A stretch of DNA of 64,000 nt from Marmoricola sp. Leaf446 (GCF_001424755.1 NZ_LMRF01000001.1:393294-457293); one strand, 5' to 3'. Shown: positions 45,231 through 56,615, counted from the first letter of the stretch. Notes: generated from the sequence alone by a model not told the origin. Program-made: numbers and translations.

Positions 45231-45863
45231 TCAGCGCCAGACGCTGGCCACGTCGCGGCGGTAGCCCCGGCCCAGCACGCCGAGCAGCAGCAGCCGCAGC
45301 GGCGCGGGCACGATCCGGTGCAGCGTCTCGGTCTCGGCCGGCCCGGCGCCGTCGGCCACCCACGACATCATCACCGCGGCCCGTCCGAGACCGCCGGCGC
45401 GCAGGCCGGCCTCCATCTCCTCGGCCTCGGGGCTGTGCGCGAAGTCGCCCTGGAGCACCGGCTCGAGCTCGCGCTCCTCGTGCTCGAGGTGGGGCTCGGT
45501 GACCGCACGCAGGTGACGCACCGACTCCAGCGCCCGGTCGCGGGCGACGGGACCGGTGTCACCGACGAGGCCCTTCACCGCCGCGTCGGCCTCGGTCAGG
45601 GCGGCGGCCATCAGCCCGTGCTCGGAGTCCATCTCGGCGAGCAGTGCCGGGTCCACGCCGTACGCCGTGAGGGCGGGCCACACCACGTCGTGCTCGGCGT
45701 GGTGGTGGTGGTCGAGCTGGAAGCGGAAGTTCTCCCACGCCCGGGCCAGCCCGACCGCCCGGGCGGTGTCACCCGGCCCGAGCGAGGCCAGCGCCTCCTC
45801 GAAGCGGCCCAGGTCGCGTCGTACGGCGGCGTGGATGACCTTGTTCATGCTCAGCTGTGCCAT
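45231..45863 (-). CDS. Hemerythrin-domain protein
   Basis: The 210-aa protein is a four-helix HHE-type iron-binding domain: AQLSMNKVIHAAVRRDL (H11), FRFQLDHHHHAEHDVVWP with several ligand histidines, DSEHGLMAAAL and ELEPHLEHEERELEP-like HLEHEERELEPVLQG. The ends (ELEPVLQ, then a C-terminal helix) fit a soluble oxygen or redox sensor/storage role. ATG 45863 is preferred to a more distant start at 45950; a -10 element ends 8 nt before it. Confidence 0.85.
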   Translation of the reverse strand: MAQLSMNKVIHAAVRRDLGRFEEALASLGPGDTARAVGLARAWENFRFQLDHHHHAEHDVVWPALTAYGVDPALLAEMDSEHGLMAAALTEADAAVKGLVGDTGPVARDRALESVRHLRAVTEPHLEHEERELEPVLQGDFAHSPEAEEMEAGLRAGGLGRAAVMMSWVADGAGPAETETLHRIVPAPLRLLLLGVLGRGYRRDVASVWR

Positions 45864-45871
45864 GCCTTCGC

Positions 45872-45877
45872 AGGCTA
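45872..45877 (-). promoter_or_regulatory. -10 element of the hemerythrin gene (leaderless)
   Basis: TAGCCT on the minus strand ends 8 nt before ATG 45863; GAAGG in between may be too close to act as a ribosome binding site. Confidence 0.45.
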
Positions 45878-45914
45878 GGCGCGCTCGCGCCGCAGGGGGA
45901 GGGTCGAGCACGAC

Positions 45915-45948
45915 GACGGCCGCACCGGTCGAGACCAGTACGGCCGTC
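45915..45948 (-). terminator. Terminator of the tct-usp operon
   Basis: Perfect 8-bp arms 45915-45922 and 45941-45948, with GGTC/GACC (45927-45930, 45933-45936) inside. It lies just beyond the usp stop on the minus strand and upstream of the hemerythrin promoter. Confidence 0.7.
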
Positions 45949-45969
45949 ACTAGACGTGCCCGTCCGCGC

Positions 45970-46362
45970 CTACGCGTCGGGCTTGACCGCCAGGACCGGG
46001 CACCGCGCGTCGAGCAGGATCCGCTGGCCGACGCTGCCCATGAGGGCCTTGCCGACCGGGGAGCGGTGGCGGACGCCGACGACGACCAGCGCGGCGTCGG
46101 TCTCCTGGGCCACCTCGAGGACCGCCTGGGCGACGTCGGGCACCACCTCGTGGCGCACCGTGACGTCGAGGCCGCGTGCCTCGAGGTCGGAGGTGATCGC
46201 CGCGATCTGGTCGTCGTGGGCGTAGCGCGGGTCGACCAGGGCGTCGCCCTTGGTGGCGTTGACGACCACGAGCGCGGTGTCGCGGCGCACGGCCTCGGCG
46301 GCCCCGTGGTCCAGGGCGGCCTGCCCGTAGGCGTCGGGGGTGTAGGCGACGACGATGCTCAT
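45970..46362 (-). CDS. Universal stress protein (UspA family)
   Basis: The 130-aa protein has the Usp fold: start [31 protein letters not shown], and the ATP-type loop [20 protein letters not shown] followed by RCPVLAV. The G-2x-G-9x-G(S/T) pattern that marks ATP-binding Usp proteins is present. ATG 46362 overlaps the tctA stop by 4 nt (ATGA), so it is translated with the transporter. Confidence 0.9.
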   Translation of the reverse strand: MSIVVAYTPDAYGQAALDHGAAEAVRRDTALVVVNATKGDALVDPRYAHDDQIAAITSDLEARGLDVTVRHEVVPDVAQAVLEVAQETDAALVVVGVRHRSPVGKALMGSVGQRILLDARCPVLAVKPDA

Positions 46363-47870
46363 GCGTTGACCTCGTCCTTCTCGGTGACCGACGTGGGGGT
46401 GGTGGAGCGGGAGGAGCGGACCCGGGCGACGACGAGGCCGACGAGCAGCGCCGCCATGACGACGTACGCCGCGATCGCGACCGGCTCGCCGACGAGCGTC
46501 CCGTAGTCGCCGCGGGAGATCTCCAGGGCCTCCGACAGCTGCTCCTCGAGGCGGGGCCCGAGGATGACGCCGATGATCAGCGGCAGCACCGGGACGCCGA
46601 AGCGGCGCATCGCGAAGCCGAGCACGCCCAGCACGAGCAGCAGGCCGAGGTCGAACGACGAGGTGCCAGCGGCGTAGGCACCCAGGGTGGCGAAGAACAG
46701 GATGCCGGCGTAGAGGTAGGGCCGGGGGATCTGGAGCAGCTTGGCCCAGACCGGCGCCAGCGGCAGGTTGAGCACCAGCAGCAGCGTGTTGGCGACGAAC
46801 AGGCTCGCCAGCAGCGCCCAGACCAGGGCCTCGTTCTGCGCCATGAACTGCGGGCCCGGCTGCAGGCCGTAGCTCTCGAAGGCAACCAGGATGACCGCCG
46901 CGGTGGCGGTGGTCGGCAGGCCCAGCGCGAGCATCGGCAGCAGGGTGCCGGCGGCCGAGGCGTTGTTGGCCGCCTCGGGCCCGGCGACGCCCTCGATCGC
47001 GCCCTTGCCGAACTCCTCGGGGTGCTTGGAGAGGCGACGCTCGGTGACGTAGGAGAGGAAGGTCGGCACCTCGGCGCCGCCGGCGGGCAGCGCGCCGAAC
47101 GGGAAGCCGAACGCGGTGCCGCGCAGCCACGGCTTCCAGGAGCGGCCCCAGTCGGCCTTGCTCATCCAGGGCTGGCCGACCGGGATGATCTCCAGCGGCT
47201 TGCGGCGCAGGTGGGCGGCCACCCACAGCGCCTCGCCGAGGGCGAAGATCGCGACGGCGACGACGACGATCTCGATGCCGTCGGAGAGCTCGGCGAAGCC
47301 GAACGTCATCCGGGGCTGGCCGCTGGTCATGCCGACCAGGCCGATGGCCAGGCCGAGGAACAGCGCGATGAAGCCGCGCAGCTTGGAGGCGCCGAGGACG
47401 ACGGTGACCGCGAACAGCGCGAGCAGCATGATCGCGAAGTACGACGGGGCGCCGAGCTGGACGACCAGCGGGCCCACCGTGGGGGCCAGCACGATCAGCA
47501 GGACCGTGCCGATGGTGCCGGCGACGAAGGAGCCGATCGCGGCCGTGGCCAGGGCCTGCGCGGCCCGGCCGTTCTTGGCCATCTTGTTGCCCTCGAGCGC
47601 GGTGATCACCGAGGAGGACTCGCCGGGGGTGTTGAGCAGGATCGAGGTGGTCGAGCCGCCGTACATGCCGCCGTAGTAGATGCCGGCGAACATGATCAGC
47701 GCGCTGTCGGCCGGGACGCTGTAGGTCACGGGCAGCAGCAGCGCCACGGTCATGGCCGGGCCGATGCCGGGCAGCACGCCGACGGCGGTGCCGAGCAGCA
47801 CGCCGACGACGGCGAAGAGCAGGTTGCTGGGCGTCAGCGCGGTGGCGAAGCCGTCGAGGAGCAGGTCCAT
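46359..47870 (-). CDS. tctA: Tripartite tricarboxylate transporter, large permease TctA
   Basis: The 503-aa membrane protein has about twelve helices and the TctA signatures [20 protein letters not shown] and [20 protein letters not shown], plus [20 protein letters not shown] and [20 protein letters not shown]. It works with TctB and the binding protein TctC to import citrate or related acids using an ion gradient. ATG 47870 is one base after the tctB stop. Confidence 0.93.
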   Translation of the reverse strand: MDLLLDGFATALTPSNLLFAVVGVLLGTAVGVLPGIGPAMTVALLLPVTYSVPADSALIMFAGIYYGGMYGGSTTSILLNTPGESSSVITALEGNKMAKNGRAAQALATAAIGSFVAGTIGTVLLIVLAPTVGPLVVQLGAPSYFAIMLLALFAVTVVLGASKLRGFIALFLGLAIGLVGMTSGQPRMTFGFAELSDGIEIVVVAVAIFALGEALWVAAHLRRKPLEIIPVGQPWMSKADWGRSWKPWLRGTAFGFPFGALPAGGAEVPTFLSYVTERRLSKHPEEFGKGAIEGVAGPEAANNASAAGTLLPMLALGLPTTATAAVILVAFESYGLQPGPQFMAQNEALVWALLASLFVANTLLLVLNLPLAPVWAKLLQIPRPYLYAGILFFATLGAYAAGTSSFDLGLLLVLGVLGFAMRRFGVPVLPLIIGVILGPRLEEQLSEALEISRGDYGTLVGEPVAIAAYVVMAALLVGLVVARVRSSRSTTPTSVTEKDEVNA

Positions 47871-47871
47871 G

Positions 47872-48411
47872 TCACAGGACTCCGTTCAGGATGCCGGCGG
47901 GCAGCGGGACGCCCAGGCCGACGTAGAAGGCGTAGAAGGTGCCGACCGAGAGCGCGACGCCGAGCGCGATGTCGCGGACCCAGTGGCGGCTGCCCAGCAC
48001 CCAGGCGGCGCCGGTGAACAGGATGGCGCCGGTGATGGCCCACCCGAGGATCTCGATCAGGAAGACGTTGACGCAGAGCACGGCGACGAGCAGGCCCAGC
48101 GTGCGCACGTCGGTGCCGCTGCTGAGGTCGACGTCCTCGCCCTCCTCGGCCTCGGCGACGTCGCCGCGGGCCGTCGCGACGGCCAGCAGGACCGCGAGCA
48201 CGAGCAGCACGCCGCCGACGACGTAGGCGAAGGTGGAGGGGGGCAGGAAGTCCGCGGACATGCCGCCGCGGAGCTGGGTGCCGTTGTAGACGACGTAGGC
48301 GCCGGCCACGGCGAGGAACGCCGCCATGGCGTACTGCGCGGTGTCGACGACGCGGTGGCGCGTCGGCTCGGGCGCCGGGGGTGCCGCGGGGGCGGCGTGC
48401 TGCTGGGACAT
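47872..48411 (-). CDS. tctB: Tripartite tricarboxylate transporter, small permease TctB
   Basis: The 179-aa protein has four hydrophobic helices and the TctB layout: a polar N-terminus, [20 protein letters not shown], then two further helix pairs with [20 protein letters not shown] and a glycine-rich end GVPLPAGIL. It lies between tctC and tctA as in other tct operons. Confidence 0.9.
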   Translation of the reverse strand: MSQQHAAPAAPPAPEPTRHRVVDTAQYAMAAFLAVAGAYVVYNGTQLRGGMSADFLPPSTFAYVVGGVLLVLAVLLAVATARGDVAEAEEGEDVDLSSGTDVRTLGLLVAVLCVNVFLIEILGWAITGAILFTGAAWVLGSRHWVRDIALGVALSVGTFYAFYVGLGVPLPAGILNGVL

Positions 48412-48493
48412 CGGTGTCTCCTCGATCGGCCGGGTGACCGGGCGGCCCCCAGCGGGGGGCCGCCCGGCGTCACCGGGGGGTGGTGCGGACTGC

Positions 48494-49534
48494 TCAGGCC
48501 AGGCCGAGGTCGGTCAGCGTGGTGCGGACGCGCTCGTTCTGCTCGTCGAGGTAGGTCTCGAACTCCTCGCCGGTGGCGAAGTTGTCGGCCCAGCCGTTCT
48601 TCTCCAGCGTGTCCTTCCAGGCCTGCGTGTCGTGCATCTCCTCGAAGGCCTTCACGTAGGCCTCGCGGGTGGCGTCGTCGATGCCGGGAGGGGCCAGGAC
48701 GCCGCGCCAGTTGGTGAACACCAGGTCGATGCCCTCCTCGGTCAGGGTCGGGGCGTCGGTGGTCTCCAGGCGCTCCTCGCCGGAGACGGCGAGCACGCGC
48801 AGCGAGCCGTCGGCGATCTGGCCCTCGAACTCGCCGAGGCCGGACATGCCGACGTCGATCTTGGAGCCGAGCAGGGCCGTGGTGAGCGGGCCGCCGCCGT
48901 CGTACTCGACGTAGGCGACGTCCTTGGGGGTGACGCCCACGGCGTCGGCCAGCTGCATCGGGAACAGGAAGTCCGGGCCGCCGGGGGCCGAGCCGCCGCC
49001 GACGACGACCTTGTCGGGGTCGGCCTTCCAGGCCTCGACGAAGTCGTCGACGGTCTTGAAGGGGGAGTCCTTGGGCACCAGGATCGCCTCCTGCTCCTCG
49101 ATGAGGCGGGCGATCGGGACGGCCTTGTCGACGGTGGCGTCGGACTTGTTGGTGTAGACCGCGCCGACGACGCCCAGGCCCATGGTCATGAGCAGGTCGT
49201 CGGAGCCCTTCTCGTTGAGCAGGCGCTGCATCGCGACGGTGCCGCTGGCGCCCTCGACGTTGCTGACCTCGAAGCGGCCGGTGATCTTCTCGTCCTCCAT
49301 CACCTTGACCGCGGCGCGGCCGGTGAGGTCGTAGCCGCCGCCGGCGGCGTTGGGGATCATCATGCGCATCCGCTTGTCGGCGAGGTCGCCGCTCGCGTCG
49401 CCGCTGTCGGACGACGCGGTGACGCCGCCGCAGGCGGTGAGGGCGGCCAGCGAGACGACGCTGACGGTGGCCAGGACGGCGCGCAGTCCACGACGGGTGG
49501 ACGGCGAACGGTGGGGGAACAGGTTGACGGTCAT
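48494..49534 (-). CDS. tctC: Tripartite tricarboxylate transporter, substrate-binding protein TctC
   Basis: The 346-aa product has an N-terminal signal with a lipobox (SLAALTACGG) and the TctC fold: MMIPNAAGGGYDLTGRAAV, GASGTVAMQRLL, and VVVGGGSAPGGPDFLFPMQL. GAGGAGG at the proper side of ATG 49534 supports the start. It is the first gene of the tctC-tctB-tctA-usp operon and is divergent from the sensor kinase, 93 nt away. Confidence 0.92.
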   Translation of the reverse strand: MTVNLFPHRSPSTRRGLRAVLATVSVVSLAALTACGGVTASSDSGDASGDLADKRMRMMIPNAAGGGYDLTGRAAVKVMEDEKITGRFEVSNVEGASGTVAMQRLLNEKGSDDLLMTMGLGVVGAVYTNKSDATVDKAVPIARLIEEQEAILVPKDSPFKTVDDFVEAWKADPDKVVVGGGSAPGGPDFLFPMQLADAVGVTPKDVAYVEYDGGGPLTTALLGSKIDVGMSGLGEFEGQIADGSLRVLAVSGEERLETTDAPTLTEEGIDLVFTNWRGVLAPPGIDDATREAYVKAFEEMHDTQAWKDTLEKNGWADNFATGEEFETYLDEQNERVRTTLTDLGLA

Positions 49535-49627
49535 CCTGCGAGCACCTCCTCGGTGAGTTCCGTGGGAGCATGTCCCGCGCATGTGGCGCCCGTCACGCTT
49601 GCGGAAGCAAAGGAGGTTGCGGTCGTT

Positions 49628-51271
49628 GTGGTCACCGTCACGTCCGGCCGGCGTCGCGACCCCAGCCTCGCGGCGCAGGTGCTCGTCCTGCAGCTCGCGG
49701 TCGTCGTCGGGGTGCTCGCCCTCGTCGCGGTGATCTCGCTGCGGCAGTCGGGCGCGACCTTCCGGGAGCAGTCGGGGGCGCAGATGCGCGGCATCGCGGA
49801 GTACGTCGCTGACACCTTCCAGGTGCGCACCAAGCTCGAGGAGGCCTCCGACGGCGCCACCGGCACCTCGGCCCGCGACACCGTCAACGAGCTCGCCCCC
49901 ACCCTCGAGGCGGCGCTGACCACCTCGGCCGCCGACGAGATCGACATCGCCACCCCCGACGGCGAGGTGCTGGTCAGCTCGGACCCGCTGCGCGTCGGCG
50001 AGCGGCTCGCGATCGAGGGTCGGGCCGGGGCCCAGTGGTCGGGGCTGCGGGAGGTGGACGGTGCCACCGTGGTGGCGGCCCGCGCCCCGGTGCTCTCCGA
50101 CGACGACGGCCAGGAGGGCGACCTGGTCGGGCTGGTGCTGGTCGAGCAGGACTACCCCTCGGTGTGGGAGCGGCTGACCTCGAGCGCGGCCAACCTGGCG
50201 CTGTTCCTGGGTCTCGGCGCGCTGCTCGGCGTGCTCGGCACCTACGTCGTGTCGCGGGTGGTCAAGCGCCGCACCCGCGGTCTCGGCGCCTCGGAGATCG
50301 CGCGGCTGGCCGACCACCGCGAGGCGCTGCTGCACAGCATCCGCGAGGGCGTGCTCGCCGTCGGCACCGACGGCCGGGTGACGATGGTCAACGACGCCGC
50401 GCTCGACCTGCTGGGCCTGCGGGCCGATCCCGTCGGGGAGCCGGTGGCCGGGCTGGGGCTGGCCGACCAGGTGGTGGCGCTGCTCGACGGCTCCGCCCCG
50501 GCCGACGAGGACGCGGTCGCGGTGGTCGCCGAGCGGGTGCTGGTGTTCAACCGTCGTACGGCGTCCAGCGGCGGCAGCCGGATCGGCACCGTCACCACGA
50601 TGCGCGACCGCACCGAGCTGGTCTCGCTGCAGAGCCAGCTGTCCTCCAACCTCTCCATCTCCGACACGCTGCGCGCGCAGACCCACGAGTTCAGCAACCA
50701 GCTCCACACCATCTCGGGCCTGGTCCAGCTCGGGGAGTACGACGAGGTGCGCTCGCTCGTCGGCACGCTGACCCGGCGACGGGCCGAGAGCGAGGACTTC
50801 GTGACCAGCCGGATCGACGACCTCGCGGTGGCCGCCCTGGTCCTGGCCAAGGCGAGCGTGGCCGCCGAGCGCGGCGTACGCCTGGAGCTGACCGAGGACT
50901 CCGCGCTGCCGCCGCTGGTGGAGCTGGACTCCGCCGACCTCACCACCGTGCTCGGCAACCTGGTCGACAACGCGATCGACGCCTGCAGCGGCCGCCCCGG
51001 CGCCGAGGTGACGGTGGCGCTCCAGTCCGGCACGTCCTTCCTCCACGTCGAGGTCGGCGACAACGGTCCCGGCGTGCCCGAGGAGCTGCGCGGGGCGATC
51101 TTCGTGCGCGGCTACAGCACCAAGCCCGACGTGCTGGGCGGACGCGGCATCGGGCTGCCGCTGGTCCAGCTCATCTGCGCGCAGCGGGGTGGGAGCATCG
51201 AGGTCCACCAGCGCGACGGGGCCGTGTTCTCGGTCCGGCTGCCCTACTCCGCCACCAGGAGGGTCTCGTGA
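49628..51271 (+). CDS. CitA/DcuS-type sensor histidine kinase
   Basis: The 547-aa membrane kinase has a first helix at about 17-38, an extracytoplasmic PAS-like sensor at about 40-185, a second helix at about 188-208, a PAS domain and the kinase core. The phospho-acceptor is H353 in THEFSNQLHTISGLVQLG, the CitA/DcuS form, followed by NLVDNAIDA, VGDNGPGVP and GGRGIGLPLV. AAGGAGG lies 11 nt before GTG 49628. It overlaps the response regulator (GTGA) and is divergent from tctC, so it very likely senses a carboxylate. Confidence 0.92.
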   Translation: MVTVTSGRRRDPSLAAQVLVLQLAVVVGVLALVAVISLRQSGATFREQSGAQMRGIAEYVADTFQVRTKLEEASDGATGTSARDTVNELAPTLEAALTTSAADEIDIATPDGEVLVSSDPLRVGERLAIEGRAGAQWSGLREVDGATVVAARAPVLSDDDGQEGDLVGLVLVEQDYPSVWERLTSSAANLALFLGLGALLGVLGTYVVSRVVKRRTRGLGASEIARLADHREALLHSIREGVLAVGTDGRVTMVNDAALDLLGLRADPVGEPVAGLGLADQVVALLDGSAPADEDAVAVVAERVLVFNRRTASSGGSRIGTVTTMRDRTELVSLQSQLSSNLSISDTLRAQTHEFSNQLHTISGLVQLGEYDEVRSLVGTLTRRRAESEDFVTSRIDDLAVAALVLAKASVAAERGVRLELTEDSALPPLVELDSADLTTVLGNLVDNAIDACSGRPGAEVTVALQSGTSFLHVEVGDNGPGVPEELRGAIFVRGYSTKPDVLGGRGIGLPLVQLICAQRGGSIEVHQRDGAVFSVRLPYSATRRVS

Positions 51272-51960
51272 GCCCGACGTCCCTGCGCGTGCTCGTCGTC
51301 GACGACGACTTCATGGTGGCGAGCGTCCACGAGCGGTTCGTGCAGCGCACCGAGGGCTTCGAGGTGGTCGGCAGCGCCCGCACCGGCGCCGACGCCCTCG
51401 AGCTGGCCGAGCGGCTCCGCCCCGACCTCGTCCTGCTCGACGTCCACCTGCCCGACCTGAGCGGCCTGGAGGTGCTGGCCCGGCTGCGCGCCGCCGGTTC
51501 CGAGGCCGGCGTGCTGATGGTGACCGCGGAGCGCGGGGCCGAGACGGTGCGCCAGGCGCTGCACGGCGGTGCGACGCAGTACCTCGTCAAGCCCTTCGAG
51601 TACGACGACCTCGCCGGTCGCCTCCGCCGGGTGGCCGAGGCCCTGGGCGAGCTGCGCGGCGGGCAGGCCGACCAGGACACCATCGACCGGCTCTTCGGCA
51701 CCGTGACCCCGGCGGCCGCCGGTCCGCCGCCCCTGCCCAAGGGCCTCAGCGCCGAGACCGGCCAGCTGGTGCGGGCCGCGCTGCAGGCCGGCGAGGAGCT
51801 CTCCGCGGCCGAGGCCGGCGAGCGGCTGGGGCTCTCGCGGGTCAGCGCGCGGCGCTACCTCGAGCACTTCGTGGCCACCGGCGACGCGGTGGTGCGGCTG
51901 CAGTACGGCGGCGCGGGGCGTCCGGAGCGGCGCTACCGCGCGTCGGGCCCGGCCCGCTGA
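51268..51960 (+). CDS. CitB/DcuR-type response regulator
   Basis: The 230-aa regulator has a receiver domain (VLVVDDDFMVASVHERFV, phospho-acceptor D58 in LVLLDVHLPDLSG, VKPFEYDDLAGRL) and a C-terminal winged helix of the CitB kind (ETGQLVRAALQAGEELSAAE and LGLSRVSARRYLEHF). It is coupled to the kinase by a 4-nt overlap and is expected to activate the divergent tct operon. The last 28 bp are antisense to the neighbouring methyltransferase gene. Confidence 0.93.
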   Translation: MSPTSLRVLVVDDDFMVASVHERFVQRTEGFEVVGSARTGADALELAERLRPDLVLLDVHLPDLSGLEVLARLRAAGSEAGVLMVTAERGAETVRQALHGGATQYLVKPFEYDDLAGRLRRVAEALGELRGGQADQDTIDRLFGTVTPAAAGPPPLPKGLSAETGQLVRAALQAGEELSAAEAGERLGLSRVSARRYLEHFVATGDAVVRLQYGGAGRPERRYRASGPAR

Positions 51961-52592
51961 GCGCGCAGCACCGCCACCACGTAGTCCTCGCCCGGGGGCC
52001 GGAGGTCGTAGCTCCCGGCCAGCAGGTCGACCTGGAGCCCGGCCGCGGCCGCGTGCTCGCGCAGCTCGGCCGCGGGGTAGTCGCGGCTGCCGGTCGGGCC
52101 GGCCACCGGGTGGAAGCCGACCAGCAGGCAGCCGTCGGCGGCCAGCAGCCCGGCCAGCACCCGGAGCACCGCGACCTGGGTGTCGTCGGCGAGGAAGACC
52201 ATCACGTTGCCGACCACCACGACCACGTCGTACGCCGCGGGCCGGTCGTGCGAGCCGAGCAGGTCGGGCGTCAGGTCGAGCAGGTCGGCCTCGACCACGG
52301 TGACCTCGGGGAAGCGCTCGCGCGAGATCGCCACCAGGGCAGGGTCCTTCTCGACTGCGGTGACGTCGTGGCCGCGCCGGCGCAGCGCGTCGGCCACCCG
52401 TCCGACCCCGGACCCGGCGTCGAGCACCCGGGCGCCACGCGGGGCCAGCACGTCGGCCAGCCGCGCCTCGCCGTCGTCGCCCGTGCCGGACCCCTGCTGC
52501 TCGAGGAAGGTGCGGACGTAGCCGGACTCGTGGGAGTCGCCGGCCAGCTCCCATCGGGTCCGGGGCGGCGGTCCGGCGGAGGCGTCGCTCAC
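51933..52592 (-). CDS. SAM-dependent methyltransferase
   Basis: The 219-aa product is a class I methyltransferase: [20 protein letters not shown] (SAM motif at about 56-75), [34 protein letters not shown]. The N-terminus ([20 protein letters not shown]) is as in small stand-alone methyltransferases near coaA in actinobacteria. GTG 52592 overlaps the coaA stop by 4 nt. Substrate unknown. Confidence 0.82.
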   Translation of the reverse strand: MSDASAGPPPRTRWELAGDSHESGYVRTFLEQQGSGTGDDGEARLADVLAPRGARVLDAGSGVGRVADALRRRGHDVTAVEKDPALVAISRERFPEVTVVEADLLDLTPDLLGSHDRPAAYDVVVVVGNVMVFLADDTQVAVLRVLAGLLAADGCLLVGFHPVAGPTGSRDYPAAELREHAAAAGLQVDLLAGSYDLRPPGEDYVVAVLRAQRAGPDAR

Positions 52593-53557
52593 AGCTTGCG
52601 CAGCCTGACCCACCGCACCGAGTGGTCGTGGTCCTTGCGCAGCACCAGCGTTGCGCGCGAGCGGGTGGGCTGGACGTTCTGCTTCAGGTTGGGCCCGTTG
52701 ATCTCGTCCCAGATGCGGCTGGCCTCGGCCACGGCCTCGTCGTGGGTCAGGGCGGCGTACTTGGCGAAGTAGGACTGCGGGTCGCGGAACGCGGTCTCGC
52801 GCAGCCGCAGGAAGCGGTCGGTGTACCACCGGCGGATGTCGCTGGTCGCCGCGTCGACGTAGACCGAGAAGTCGAAGAAGTCGCTGACGGCCAGGCCCAC
52901 GCGGCCGTCCTGGCGCACCCCGGCGGCCTGGAGCACGTTGAGGCCCTCGACGATGACGATGTCGGGGCTGCTGACCACGACCTTCTCGTCGGGCACGACG
53001 TCGTAGACGAGGTGGGAGTAGATCGGCGCCTCGACCTCGTCGCGGCCCGACTTGATGTCGACCACGAACTTCAGCAGCGCCTTGCGGTCGTAGGACTCCG
53101 GGAAGCCCTTGCGGTGCAGGATGCCGCGGCGGCTCAGCTCGGCGTTGGGCAGCAGGAACCCGTCGGTGGTCACCAGCGAGACCCGCGGGTGCTCGGGCCA
53201 GTGCGCCAGCATGTGCTGCAGCACGCGGGCGGTGGTCGACTTGCCGACCGCCACCGAGCCGGCCAGCCCGATCACGAACGGCGTGCGCGGGGGCTGGCGC
53301 TGGTGCAGGAACTCCTCCTGGCTGCGGTGGAGCTGGCCGGCCGACTCGACGTACAGGCTCAGCAGGCGTGACAGCGGCAGGTAGACCTGCTGCACCTCGT
53401 CGAGGTCGAGCTGGTCGCCGAGGCCCTTGACGCGGTCGATCTCGTCGGCCGACAGCGGCTGCTCGGTGGCCCGCCCCAGCGCCGCCCAGGCGGTGCGGTC
53501 CAGCTCGACGTACGGGGAGCTCTCGCCCGCGTGCAGGCCGTGCGACCCGTTCGACAT
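52589..53557 (-). CDS. coaA: Pantothenate kinase, type I
   Basis: Phosphorylates pantothenate, the first committed step of CoA synthesis. The 322-aa protein has P-loop GSVAVGKST at 100-108, [20 protein letters not shown] and [20 protein letters not shown], the type-I (feedback-inhibited) pattern. ATG 53557 is taken because a -10 element ends 7 nt upstream; a start at 53605 would reach into the glmS promoter area. The CoA supply relates to the acyl-CoA genes and acpS nearby. Confidence 0.95.
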   Translation of the reverse strand: MSNGSHGLHAGESSPYVELDRTAWAALGRATEQPLSADEIDRVKGLGDQLDLDEVQQVYLPLSRLLSLYVESAGQLHRSQEEFLHQRQPPRTPFVIGLAGSVAVGKSTTARVLQHMLAHWPEHPRVSLVTTDGFLLPNAELSRRGILHRKGFPESYDRKALLKFVVDIKSGRDEVEAPIYSHLVYDVVPDEKVVVSSPDIVIVEGLNVLQAAGVRQDGRVGLAVSDFFDFSVYVDAATSDIRRWYTDRFLRLRETAFRDPQSYFAKYAALTHDEAVAEASRIWDEINGPNLKQNVQPTRSRATLVLRKDHDHSVRWVRLRKL

Positions 53558-53564
53558 GCCACGC

Positions 53565-53612
53565 ACCCTAGGACGTGGGCGTCCGGTGGGGACGCTCGCA
53601 CCCACCTATGCT
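53565..53612. promoter_or_regulatory. Back-to-back leaderless promoters of coaA and glmS
   Basis: The 62-bp gap holds two -10 elements: TAGGGT on the minus strand (53570-53565), 7 nt before coaA, and TATGCT on the plus strand (53607-53612), 7 nt before glmS. With normal spacing the two -35 positions fall on nearly the same bases around 53584-53593, so one polymerase would block the other. Confidence 0.6.
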
Positions 53613-53619
53613 GTCGCCC

Positions 53620-55464
<1,845 letters not shown>

Positions 55465-55483
55465 CCCGGGGGTCGGTGGAGCC

Positions 55484-55825
55484 GTGATCGTCGGGATCGG
55501 CACCGACGTGGTCGACCTGGCGCGCTTCGAGGCCACCCTGACCCGCACGCCGTCGGTCCGCGAGCGGCTGTTCACCCCGGCCGAGGCGGCCCTCCCGCTC
55601 GCCTCCTTGGCGGCCCGCTTCGCCGCCAAGGAGGCGCTGAGCAAGGCCCTGGGCGCCCCCGCCGGCCTGGACTGGCACGACGCCGAGGTCGTCACCGACG
55701 GGTCCGGCGCACCCTCCTTCGCGCTGCGCGGCACCGTCGCCGCCGCCGTGGGCGGGGCGCGCCCCCACCTCTCCCTGTCCCACGACGCGGGAGTCGCCCT
55801 CGCCTTCGTCGTCCTGGAGTCGTAG
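55484..55825 (+). CDS. acpS: Holo-[acyl-carrier-protein] synthase
   Basis: Transfers phosphopantetheine from CoA to acyl carrier proteins. The 113-aa product has D8 in [14 protein letters not shown] and E50 in [13 protein letters not shown], both magnesium ligands, and ends [21 protein letters not shown] 55484, 20 nt after glmS. Repeats begin 11 nt after the stop. Confidence 0.95.
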   Translation: MIVGIGTDVVDLARFEATLTRTPSVRERLFTPAEAALPLASLAARFAAKEALSKALGAPAGLDWHDAEVVTDGSGAPSFALRGTVAAAVGGARPHLSLSHDAGVALAFVVLES

Positions 55826-55835
55826 CACGCCGGCC

Positions 55836-55851
55836 GGTCGAGGAGGTCGCG
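55836..55851. repeat. Truncated palindromic repeat
   Basis: GGTCGAGGAGGTCGCG, the first half of the 35-bp unit at 55865; the rest differs. First of a cluster of four in the 262-bp gap between acpS and the GIY-YIG gene, which holds no gene. Confidence 0.5.
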
Positions 55852-55864
55852 CCGACGTCCGGCT

Positions 55865-55899
55865 GGTCGAGGAGGTCGCGCAGCGACCGTCACGAGACC
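55865..55899. repeat. Palindromic repeat, GGTCGC-core type, copy 1
   Basis: 35 bp: ends GGTC / GACC, constant parts GAGGA and GTCACGA, core stem GGTCGC / GCGACC around GCA. Minus orientation. Confidence 0.75.
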
Positions 55900-55916
55900 C
55901 GGTGGGTGCGCCCAGG

Positions 55917-55952
55917 GGTCTCGTGACAGGCGCCAGGGCGCCTTCCTCGACC
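55917..55952. repeat. Palindromic repeat, AGGCGCC-core type
   Basis: 36 bp: GGTCTCGTGAC, core stem AGGCGCC / GGCGCCT around AG, then TCCTCGACC. Plus orientation. The core differs from both other types but stays self-complementary. Confidence 0.75.
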
Positions 55953-56013
55953 ACCCGGGACTGACCTCGACCACCCGGGGACCGGACCCGACCACCCGGG
56001 ATGGACATCGGCT

Positions 56014-56048
56014 GGTCGAGGAGGTCGCGCAGCGACCGTCACGAGACC
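56014..56048. repeat. Palindromic repeat, GGTCGC-core type, copy 2
   Basis: Identical over 35 bp to the copy at 55865-55899 and in the same orientation. Confidence 0.75.
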
Positions 56049-56087
56049 TGCGGAGACAGGTGGCGCCGGCCTCCCCGGTCCTCGATG

Positions 56088-56468
56088 TCAGGTCTCGGTC
56101 GTCCCGGGGTGTCCGTCACGACCGTGGTCTGTCAGTAGGTCGACCGGTGGCCCGCCCCGCGCCTCGTACTCGCTCCGGGTGCGGGTGCCTCGAGCGGAAC
56201 GGGACGCCAGCTCCGGCAGCATGTCCAGCTCACCGCGGACGAGCGCGAGCCGCTTGGCCCGGCCCCACTTCCGGATCCGCTTCTCCAGGGCGAACGCCTC
56301 GGGGATGGTCTCGAGCTCGGCGTACCAGACCAGGGTGACCGGTCGCCGGCTCCGCGTGCGCACGGCACCCATCCCGGTCTGGTGCTGGTGGAGGCGCGCC
56401 ATCAGGTCGGTGGTGCTGCCGACGTAGAACGAGCCGTCGCGGCACTCGAGCAGGTAGGTCCAGGCCAT
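56088..56468 (-). CDS. GIY-YIG domain nuclease-like protein
   Basis: The 126-aa product has the GIY-YIG fold in its first ~80 residues: WTYLLECRDGSFYVGSTTDL (the two tyrosine positions), catalytic-type arginine in LMARLHQHQTG, and LETIPEAFALEKRIRKWGRA with the metal-binding glutamate. UPF0213/YhbQ-type single-domain members act on DNA or RNA ends; role open. The C-terminal ~40 residues are a loose, charged tail. ATG 56468. Confidence 0.82.
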   Translation of the reverse strand: MAWTYLLECRDGSFYVGSTTDLMARLHQHQTGMGAVRTRSRRPVTLVWYAELETIPEAFALEKRIRKWGRAKRLALVRGELDMLPELASRSARGTRTRSEYEARGGPPVDLLTDHGRDGHPGTTET

Positions 56469-56561
56469 GCGCCGGATCCTGCGCGACGACCCTCTCAGGT
56501 GCCAGGGGTCGTCGCTGGGCTGTGGACGAGCGGGTGGTCGGGGTGGGCTGTGGGGTCACCG

Positions 56562-56596
56562 GGTCTCGTGACGGTCGCTGCGCGACCTCCTCGACC
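56562..56596. repeat. Palindromic repeat, GGTCGC-core type, copy 3 (inverted)
   Basis: Exact reverse complement of the 35-bp copies at 55865 and 56014; plus orientation. It ends 20 bp before the -10 element of the nnr gene. Confidence 0.75.
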
Positions 56597-56615
56597 GGCC
56601 GGACCCACGACTGCC

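Noticed and set aside
48326-49627. Extension of the sensor kinase frame upstream over tctC
   Set aside because: The extra ~430 codons are antisense to tctC and show no domain; AAGGAGG before GTG 49628 marks the start.
53558-53619. glmS ribozyme upstream of glmS
   Set aside because: The 62-bp gap is far too small, and the promoter appears leaderless.
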